Positions 5,927 through 10,851 of a DNA stretch of 10,851 bases are shown one piece after another. The notes beneath the pieces were generated by a model, which had not been told where the DNA came from, did no database searches, and saw only the letters and a program-made list of their open reading frames with translations. A program made the position numbers and the translations under genes. This DNA is from JBBRQP01 sp038226175 (GTDB taxonomy: Bacteria > Cyanobacteriota > Cyanobacteriia > Gloeobacterales > Anthocerotibacteraceae). Location: positions 1-10,851 of the forward strand of contig JBBRQP010000094.1 in NCBI GenBank assembly GCA_038226175.1, written 5' to 3'. The number at the start of each line of letters is the position of its first letter. Position 1 is the first letter of the stretch.

Positions 5927-6856
5927 TTGATTGGGGCTAAGTTAATAAATCATGAGTTTCACTGGGAAGACTATCTACCAGAAGAGAAGATTACCCAACA
6001 TGAAACTGTGGGGGCATGGGTAGATAAGTTTGAAGCGGCCTATTTTGATAAACGTAAGCGCACACCCAAGACCCAAACTACTTGGGATGGGGATTATCAC
6101 ATCGTTTTTCGTACCTTATGTAGTGACAATCCTGTGACGCTAGGGTTATTACTTGAAGCGGTCAAGAGGACAGAACCGGACTCTAAGACCCGTCAACGTA
6201 CCTGTATGGCACTTGCCGCCCTAGCTCGTTTAGCAGGGATTGACCCGTCTGCCATTGTCGAACTACGGGGTAATTATGGGACGGCTTCTACATTGCCCCG
6301 TGAGTTGCCTACAGATGAAGAGGTTATACAAGCCCGTGAGAACCTGACTCATGCCCCGCCCTGGCTACTGTGGTCATATGGCATGATCGCGGCCTACGGT
6401 TTACGCCCGTCTGAGTTATTCCACTTAGACCTAGAGGACTTCAGTAAAGGTAGTGACAAAATCCGGGTCACAGGTGATACCAAGACTGGACACAGATTAG
6501 TCATACCCTTACACCGTGAATGGGTTGAACTATTCCAGTTACGTCAAATTATCCGTCCCGAAAGTATCGCTAAGACGAATAAGACGCGGGGTGAAAAACT
6601 TTCTCAGAGTTTCAAGAGCTGGGGTGTTCCCTTCCCGCCCTATCACCTACGTCATGCTTGGGCTGTGAGAGCTATTCATGTCGGTCTTGATAGCAGTGTA
6701 GCGGCTCGAATGATGGGGCATAGTCTCACGGTTCACAATCGCAGTTATCAAAAATGGCTTAGTGAGTCTGATATAGAACGCGCTTACGAAAGGACACAGC
6801 CGCTTTGCCAGACGAGTACAGACACTTCACAAAAACAGGAGCTAAAACATGACTGA
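5927..6856 (+). CDS. Tyrosine recombinase/integrase, core-binding and catalytic domains (out of frame with its N-terminus)
   Basis: Site-specific recombinase that would integrate and excise the element at tRNA-Leu. Using the TTG at 5927 gives 309 aa, although homologous sequence extends upstream to about 5891 in this frame. A SAM-like core-binding domain covers about 28-115 and the catalytic domain about 125-290. All active-site residues are present: R160 (GLRPSELFHLDL), K186 (DTKTGHR), H240 and R242 (YHLRH), H265 (MMGH) and the nucleophile Y274 (RSYQKW). Only the frameshift near 5888-5903 separates it from its DNA arm-binding module, so it may be recently inactivated, expressed by frame slippage, or miscalled by a one-base sequencing error. 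Its 3' end overlaps the next gene by 8 bases, which implies one transcript. Confidence 0.88.
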   Translation: MIGAKLINHEFHWEDYLPEEKITQHETVGAWVDKFEAAYFDKRKRTPKTQTTWDGDYHIVFRTLCSDNPVTLGLLLEAVKRTEPDSKTRQRTCMALAALARLAGIDPSAIVELRGNYGTASTLPRELPTDEEVIQARENLTHAPPWLLWSYGMIAAYGLRPSELFHLDLEDFSKGSDKIRVTGDTKTGHRLVIPLHREWVELFQLRQIIRPESIAKTNKTRGEKLSQSFKSWGVPFPPYHLRHAWAVRAIHVGLDSSVAARMMGHSLTVHNRSYQKWLSESDIERAYERTQPLCQTSTDTSQKQELKHD

Positions 6857-7574
6857 AGACGAGCGCATTGAGTTTTTTTTACGTCAATACAAAGATCAAC
6901 TAATAGAATGTTGTACCCTCATAAGTAAATTCCCTGAAAAATATCTTCAGGCTTTTAGTATCATCCTTTCAAGCGATGCTGAAAAAGAAATGTTTAGTAA
7001 GATGGTTCGATTTTGGGGTGAACAAGGAAGAATTTTGACAGCATTTGCTCGTGAGGTAGACCCACAGGTAGAAGCCGTGCATAACGATCTTATCTTTGCT
7101 GATTATCATTGGGCTACCTTGAGATTAGTAATAGCTGTTTATGGACATGACAAAAAAGCCCAAGAAATTTGGGGTTCTCCCTGTCAATGGTGGCTTATAG
7201 TTATGAAACAGAAATTCATGTTTAACGTTCACGAATGTGGTTTAGCAAAACAGCTTGGTCTAGCTCAAGAAGCACAGCCAATGAGTAAGGATGCTGCTCA
7301 AAATATTTTATATAAAGGCTCTCAGGAATATAAAGAAGCAAGTAGCTTCTCTGAGGAACAAAAGCAAATTATTAAAGGTGATCCTTCCAATCGTTCTCCA
7401 GACTACCTTCAGCTGATGGCTCAAGAACTACAAACAAGAATTCCAGAAGAATATAAAAGGTATGAAGATGCGTTCAATACGTATCGTAGGGAACTCCGTA
7501 AGAATGTTCCTCCGGGTGGTTACATAGTCAATGACGAGATTATTGAAGGTGGTAGAGGTAAGAGCTTTACCTAA
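6849..7574 (+). CDS. Unrecognised 241-aa protein, translationally coupled to the integrase
   Basis: I do not recognise this protein. Its ATG lies inside the last codons of the integrase gene (8-base overlap) and has a good Shine-Dalgarno AGGAG (6837-6841) at 7-base spacing, so it is a real, co-expressed gene. The product is mostly alpha-helical, soluble, with no signal peptide. It has an aromatic central part (FADYHWATLRLVIAVYGHD at 83-101; SPCQWWLIVMKQKFMFNVHEC at 110-130, split here by function only), cysteines at 21, 22, 112 and 130, and a charged C-terminal half ending in a Gly-rich GGRGKSFT. The DNA is visibly more A+T-rich than the integrase before it and the primase after it, suggesting separate acquisition. 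The slot between int and xis is where integrative elements often carry cargo. Regulation of excision or a host-interaction or defence role are open guesses. Confidence 0.78.
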   Translation: MTEDERIEFFLRQYKDQLIECCTLISKFPEKYLQAFSIILSSDAEKEMFSKMVRFWGEQGRILTAFAREVDPQVEAVHNDLIFADYHWATLRLVIAVYGHDKKAQEIWGSPCQWWLIVMKQKFMFNVHECGLAKQLGLAQEAQPMSKDAAQNILYKGSQEYKEASSFSEEQKQIIKGDPSNRSPDYLQLMAQELQTRIPEEYKRYEDAFNTYRRELRKNVPPGGYIVNDEIIEGGRGKSFT

Positions 7575-7671
7575 AAACATTAAATATAAAGTTTTGTAAA
7601 CTCAAATCGCCAGAAATTTATTATATGGCTTGGGATCTTATGGTGATTTTTATTGTTTCGGTTGATGATTT

Positions 7672-7911
7672 ATGACCACGGAGCCACTTTTTTTAACATT
7701 GCCAGAGACTGCCAAGCTCATCAATATGGGCGCGTCGTTTTTACGAAAACAAATTTCAAATGGGAGTTTGCTCGAAAAAATCCACTATGTCCGAATTGGG
7801 CGTTCCATCAGATTTCTCCCAGAGATGATTATTCTTTGGGTCAAAGAACCCGCTGATATTCATGCCAAAACGATCACGGCCTACCTGAAATCATTGACCA
7901 CCAAAAATTGA
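7672..7911 (+). CDS. Small HTH DNA-binding protein, excisionase/AlpA-like
   Basis: The 79-aa product has a single winged HTH of the MerR/excisionase type (HTH_17-like): LTLPETAKLINMGASFLRKQISNGSL (first helices and recognition helix, residues 8-33, shown to mark the domain) then HYVRIGRSIRFLPEMIILWV, where the G-R-IRF wing and the following helix are characteristic. Such proteins act as recombination directionality factors (Xis) that bend attachment DNA for excision, or as small activators (AlpA). Position after integrase and before primase fits Xis. The start ATG has only a weak GATGATTT upstream. The 97-base gap before it contains TTGTAA (7594-7599) and TATTAT (7619-7624), a poor promoter pair at 19-base spacing. 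A hairpin follows the stop directly. Confidence 0.85.
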   Translation: MTTEPLFLTLPETAKLINMGASFLRKQISNGSLLEKIHYVRIGRSIRFLPEMIILWVKEPADIHAKTITAYLKSLTTKN

Positions 7912-7913
7912 AA

Positions 7914-7933
7914 AACGGCTCCCACAAGCCGTT
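7914..7933 (+). terminator. Hairpin between xis-like and primase genes
   Basis: AACGGCT (7914-7920), loop CCCACA, AGCCGTT (7927-7933) form a perfect 7-bp stem 2 bases after the xis-like stop. The following TCTCAATCC is a weak U-tract. It may terminate part of the transcripts, so that the primase operon is expressed separately, or simply protect the mRNA. The primase Shine-Dalgarno follows 17 bases later. Confidence 0.4.
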
Positions 7934-7963
7934 CTCAATCCCCTTTCAATAAGGAGTTTTGTT

Positions 7964-10516
7964 ATGCAACATCTCGATTATAACCCGTACGAAAAGCCTT
8001 CCCTTGAAGGATCGCCTTTGCTTGAACCAATTTTCGAGAACATCCCAGAGACCCTGAAGAACTTATCGCAGTGGGTACTATGGCGTGGCGTCTGGAATGC
8101 TGAAAAGAACCGATGGGAGAAAAAGCCTTATCGGGTGAACGGCTCCCTAGCGAGTTCTACAGACCCCAACACCTGGACCTCCTTTGATGAAGCTGTCATA
8201 GCCTACAAAAAAGGGGGTTTTTCGGGTATTGGTTTTGTCGTCACTGACCAAGATTCCATAGTCGGTTTTGACGTTGATCACTGTGTTGAGAATGGCGTGA
8301 TAGCTGACTGGGCTAAGGCCATCATTGAAGCCATGAATTGCTACTGGGAAATAAGCCCGTCTGGCACGGGTATCAGGATATTTCTCAAAGGCAAATTACC
8401 ACCCGGCGGACGCAAAAAAGGCAACGTTGAATGTTATGAAACCGGACGCTTTCTCACAGTAACCGGGCATAAGTTACCCGATTCACCCTGTGCTGTCCTA
8501 GACAGACAAGAAGCCTTAAATGAGTTTCACGCTAAATACTTTCCCGTTGTGATACCCCTGAAACCCCGTCACACCCCAACACTGACGGGCTTTTCTGTGA
8601 ATGATACCGAGTTACTAGAAAGGGCTTTCAATGCCAAGAACGGCTCAAAACTCAAGACTCTTTATGACGGTGACTTCAGCGGTTACCCATCCCAGAGTGA
8701 AGCTGACCTGGCCCTGTGTGTGGGGTTGGCGTTCTGGACTGGGGATAACCCTGACCGCTTAGACCGCTTATTTCGGGCTAGTGGCTTGTACCGGGACAAG
8801 TGGGATGTAAAACATGGCGCACATACTTATGGAGAGATGACCGTGACTAAAGCGATTTCTGGGACATCAGAGTTTTATAACTGGGATAAGTTTAATGGGA
8901 ATACAAACGGAACCAAGCCTACAACGGAACCAAAAAAGCCCCGGCCGGCCTCAAGTTTTGATGAGGATTATACGGATGAGACTTTAGCCGCCCTGGAGCA
9001 ATTGAATAAAAGGTTTGCGGTTATTCGACATAACCCCCAATGCCTTTGGGATAACGTTGCTCAAAAACCTATCAGTCTTGCCCATTTCCGCCTACTTCTA
9101 AAAAACCATAAAGGGCAATATCTGCAACTTGGTGATGATGGGCCACGGGTGGTATCTAAGCCCCTAGCCTACCTTTGGGAGACTTGGTCAGAACGCCGTG
9201 AACATGATGAAGTAGACCTACTTCCAGAGCAACCGACAACCGCCAAAACCCTTAATCTTTGGCAAGGTTGGGGGGGGTCTCTACTCACTGATGGTGTGGA
9301 TGCGACGTTATGGACACTTCACCTAAATGTGATGTTTGGTCTGAAAAACTGGGACGGCAGCTCTACATCTATCAATGAAGAACAGCGCGCTATTTTACAA
9401 GCTGATCGGGATTACTTCGAGGCGTGGCTTGCATACCCGATTCAGAACCCCGGTGCAAAACTTAGAACCATGGCACTACTTTGGAGCTGTCATCAGGGTG
9501 TGGGTAAAACCACCATCACGGAACTCATGCAAGAGCTATACGGTGAACATTTCCTAGAAGTTGATTCGGAGTTTTTCAACTCGAACTTTAATGGCTCACT
9601 GGTAGGAAAACTGTTTGTATCAGCTGAGGAAGTGCTCTGTGATGGACGCTTTATCTTCATGAACCGCCTTAAAAGTCTAATTACAAGCCCTAGGGTAAAC
9701 ATCAATGTGAAACACGGTGCTCAGTTTGAGGCGGTTAACAGGTTCAATCTTTTAGCCACATCAAACCACCCAAACGCGCTACATCTTGATGACCAAGACC
9801 GCCGGGTATTCGTGCATGAGATCACCGCTCAAAACCCGCCGTCTGACTACTTCAATAGGTTGTACCAGTGGGGTGAATCACAAGCTGGTAAGGACAGTCT
9901 TTTCACACACCTGAAAAACCTTGACCTAGCAGATTTTAACCCCCATGCACACGCCCGTGTGATGGAATCAAAGTTACGGATGATCGATAATTCACGTTCT
10001 GACCTGGATCGCTGGATCGCAGAACTTGAGTTTAGTGACCTACCTGACCTAGTCGAACTTAATGAATTGTTAGAAAAAGCCCGCGCCGCCTGTCCGTCTA
10101 CCCGCCTACAAGGTAATACCCTGAGTGCTGCCTTTAACAGGACTGTGATTGAAATACGTCGCATGAGCAAAACTTACAAACAGATTCGACTAGTAGCCAT
10201 CCGTGACTGTCAGCAATGGCGCACCGCCGATGGTAGCGACTGGGGTAAGTTTTGGCGTGGTGAGATTACAAAACAAGAAATAGAACTAAATAAAAACACA
10301 TCGGAGTATCGGAGTAGTTACCAAGAGCAAAGCCTAGAACCCTTGCCTAGAGAGGATTTAAGCCCTACTCCGATGGTTGAGCCACATCGGAGTAATTTTA
10401 GTGATTTAAGCCCAAAAGATGGGGATACCCCATCTGACCTACTCCGATACTCCGATACTCCGATGCCTAGAAAAAGCCTAGAAAAAAGTTCTGATGACCC
10501 TAGAGGGTTGATCTGA
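7964..10516 (+). CDS. Primase/primase-polymerase fused to DUF5906-like superfamily helicase (NrS-1-type)
   Basis: Replication protein of the element, 850 aa, with an excellent Shine-Dalgarno AAGGAG (7951-7956) 7 bases before the ATG. N-terminal prim-pol module (about 25-195): PYRVNG at 55-60, catalytic acidic motif VGFDVDH (100-106, D103 and D105), SPSGTGIRIF (131-140) and GRFLTVTGH (161-169), as in NrS-1-like primases. A PriCT-like helical segment covers about 245-300 (DLALCVGLAFWTGD...LYRDKWD). After a linker (310-340), the C-terminal AAA+/SF3-like helicase (about 345-620) has Walker A GVGKTT (512-517), Walker B-like KLFVSAEEV (549-557), the sensor stretch LLATSNHPNAL (596-606) and QDRR (611-614). 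The last ~80 residues look unconserved, and their DNA holds the repeats at 10301-10463. It would prime and unwind DNA for autonomous replication of the element. Confidence 0.9.
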   Translation: MQHLDYNPYEKPSLEGSPLLEPIFENIPETLKNLSQWVLWRGVWNAEKNRWEKKPYRVNGSLASSTDPNTWTSFDEAVIAYKKGGFSGIGFVVTDQDSIVGFDVDHCVENGVIADWAKAIIEAMNCYWEISPSGTGIRIFLKGKLPPGGRKKGNVECYETGRFLTVTGHKLPDSPCAVLDRQEALNEFHAKYFPVVIPLKPRHTPTLTGFSVNDTELLERAFNAKNGSKLKTLYDGDFSGYPSQSEADLALCVGLAFWTGDNPDRLDRLFRASGLYRDKWDVKHGAHTYGEMTVTKAISGTSEFYNWDKFNGNTNGTKPTTEPKKPRPASSFDEDYTDETLAALEQLNKRFAVIRHNPQCLWDNVAQKPISLAHFRLLLKNHKGQYLQLGDDGPRVVSKPLAYLWETWSERREHDEVDLLPEQPTTAKTLNLWQGWGGSLLTDGVDATLWTLHLNVMFGLKNWDGSSTSINEEQRAILQADRDYFEAWLAYPIQNPGAKLRTMALLWSCHQGVGKTTITELMQELYGEHFLEVDSEFFNSNFNGSLVGKLFVSAEEVLCDGRFIFMNRLKSLITSPRVNINVKHGAQFEAVNRFNLLATSNHPNALHLDDQDRRVFVHEITAQNPPSDYFNRLYQWGESQAGKDSLFTHLKNLDLADFNPHAHARVMESKLRMIDNSRSDLDRWIAELEFSDLPDLVELNELLEKARAACPSTRLQGNTLSAAFNRTVIEIRRMSKTYKQIRLVAIRDCQQWRTADGSDWGKFWRGEITKQEIELNKNTSEYRSSYQEQSLEPLPREDLSPTPMVEPHRSNFSDLSPKDGDTPSDLLRYSDTPMPRKSLEKSSDDPRGLI
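10301..10463 (+). repeat. Iteron-like array: seven TCGGAGTA octamers in both orientations
   Basis: Exact copies: TCGGAGTA at 10301-10308, 10309-10316 and 10387-10394; its reverse complement TACTCCGA at 10366-10373, 10440-10447, 10448-10455 and 10456-10463. The outer groups (two direct, three inverted) share CATCGGAGTATCGGAGTA as an 18-bp inverted match. The middle pair extends to TACTCCGATG (10366-10375) / CATCGGAGTA (10385-10394), a 10-bp stem with 9-base loop. The copies encode different peptides (SEYRSS, TPMVEP, LLRYSDTP), so selection acts on the DNA. Confidence 0.9.
10418..10434 (+). repeat. Perfect GC-rich hairpin within the iteron region
   Basis: GATGGGG (10418-10424), ATA, CCCCATC (10428-10434): a 7-bp stem with a 3-base loop lying 23 bases after the middle octamer pair and 5 bases before the triple array. 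It might act as a single-strand initiation or primase-loading hairpin. No U-tract follows and it lies within the coding sequence, so a terminator is unlikely. Confidence 0.6.
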
Positions 10517-10851
10517 TGTGGAAACAAAAAGTTCTTGACCATTTAGACACCGCGCACCCCCCCTATGAATGGGTAGAACACGCCATCAAACAGCTAGACC
10601 TACCCCCCAAAGAACAACGCAGTGACCAAGATTACGCCCGGTTGCTTGTCTACCTAGCCCCGCCTATCGGAACAGCTGTTCTCACCCATAGAGGTAAGGG
10701 CGTTATCTGTGACCCCCCGAAACCCTTACAGGACGGACGCATTACTTACGCGCCTGGAGCTAATGGCAATGTGTGGGTCAAGCTCGCTGATAAAGAACCT
10801 GACCTGTACTTAATTAACCAATTAACAATTCTGGAGAATGACCATGATGCC
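10516..10851 (+). CDS. Unrecognised protein, partial (runs off right edge)
   Basis: The ATG shares one base with the primase stop (TGATG), with AGAGGG (10502-10507) 8 bases upstream, so the gene is coupled to the primase. It stays open for 112 codons to the window end. The peptide starts MWKQKVLDHLDTAHPPYEW and continues with a helical part, then a beta-rich part with APPIGTAVLTHRGKGVICD, ITYAPGANGNVWVKL and DLYLINQLTILEND. It is soluble, proline-rich near the start, with no transmembrane segment. I recognise no family. Position suggests a small accessory replication or element protein. A possible next start at 10844 implies it ends very soon after the window edge. Confidence 0.78.
   Translation, partial: MWKQKVLDHLDTAHPPYEWVEHAIKQLDLPPKEQRSDQDYARLLVYLAPPIGTAVLTHRGKGVICDPPKPLQDGRITYAPGANGNVWVKLADKEPDLYLINQLTILENDHDA
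10844..10851 (+). CDS. Possible start of the next element gene
   Basis: GGAG (10833-10836) stands 7 bases before the tandem ATGATG at 10844-10849, in a different frame from the gene that is still open here. Overlapping starts occur at 6849 and 10516, so another coupled gene beginning here is plausible. Only two codons are visible. Confidence 0.3.

Larger units (their letters stand above)
10266..10504 (+). other. Candidate replication origin inside the 3' end of the primase gene
   Basis: Ordered elements in 239 bases: a 35-base block with 28 A/T (10266-10300); seven TCGGAGTA octamers (10301-10463); duplicated GATTTAAGCCC (10355-10365, 10403-10413); a 7-bp GC-rich hairpin (10418-10434); and five CCTAGA hexamers (10333, 10346, 10466, 10477, 10499). 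An A+T-rich block flanked by iterons beside a rep gene is the architecture of plasmid and satellite origins such as those of SaPIs. Function is inferred. The repeats themselves are seen directly. Confidence 0.55.

Noticed and set aside
7653..7856. 67-codon frame overlapping the excisionase-like gene
   Set aside because: It lies in another frame of the xis-like gene, whose HTH motif is clear. The overlapping peptide has no recognisable pattern.
9375..9557. Short frames on both strands within the primase-helicase gene
   Set aside because: They overlap the Walker A region of a clearly real gene and have no independent features.
10301..10463. CRISPR array
   Set aside because: The repeats are 8 bases, in both orientations, without regular spacers, and lie inside a coding gene. 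They fit iterons, not CRISPR.
1..10851. HIP1 octamer GCGATCGC as cyanobacterial marker
   Set aside because: I found only partial matches by eye (for example near 4487), so it gives no support for or against the host assignment.

Overview
The window joins a chromosomal backbone (about 1-5555) to the start of an integrated element (about 5556 to the right edge, where it is still open). The host looks like a cyanobacterium. The S10 protein, ArgS and a LivM/Nat-type amino acid permease read as cyanobacterial, as do the ECF sigma / anti-sigma style and the integrase N-terminus (VGVTI...LRG..PPKPGSDKT). I cannot name genus or species. The cyanobacterial HIP1 octamer GCGATCGC was not seen by eye.

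Backbone, left to right. Positions 1-84 (minus strand) hold the first 28 codons of an IS630-family transposase. Positions 120-1733 (minus strand) are a compact three-gene operon: ECF sigma factor, a membrane anti-sigma-like protein with three copies of a 35-residue repeat, and an exported Spy/CpxP-like protein. The genes overlap end to start. A TGAAC-N16-CGTCT promoter candidate sits just upstream of the sigma gene, which suggests autoregulation of an envelope-stress circuit. Next come a LivM-type permease gene (plus), rpsJ (minus), argS (plus, divergent from rpsJ) and an intron-less tRNA-Leu(UAA). rpsJ has no tuf gene in front of it here, unlike the usual cyanobacterial str operon.

Integrated element. 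Directly downstream of the intact tRNA-Leu lie a short repeat-rich attachment-like region and a tyrosine integrase gene split by a frameshift near 5888-5903. These are followed by an unrecognised 241-codon gene overlapping the integrase stop, a small excisionase-like HTH protein, an 850-aa primase/helicase fusion resembling NrS-1-type prim-pols with a DUF5906-like helicase, and an open-ended gene that overlaps the primase stop by one base. The order tRNA - int - cargo - xis - primase-helicase is that of a satellite-like or tycheposon-like integrative element with its own replication module. The distal attachment site must lie beyond the window.

The most striking signal is non-coding structure inside the last 260 bases of the primase gene. 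It consists of an 80% A+T block of 35 bases, seven exact copies of the octamer TCGGAGTA in both orientations (2 direct, an inverted pair, 3 direct), a GATGGGG-ATA-CCCCATC hairpin, a duplicated GATTTAAGCCC and five CCTAGA motifs. The octamers are translated in different frames, so protein repetition does not explain them. I propose this as the element's replication origin, recognised by the primase-helicase whose gene contains it.
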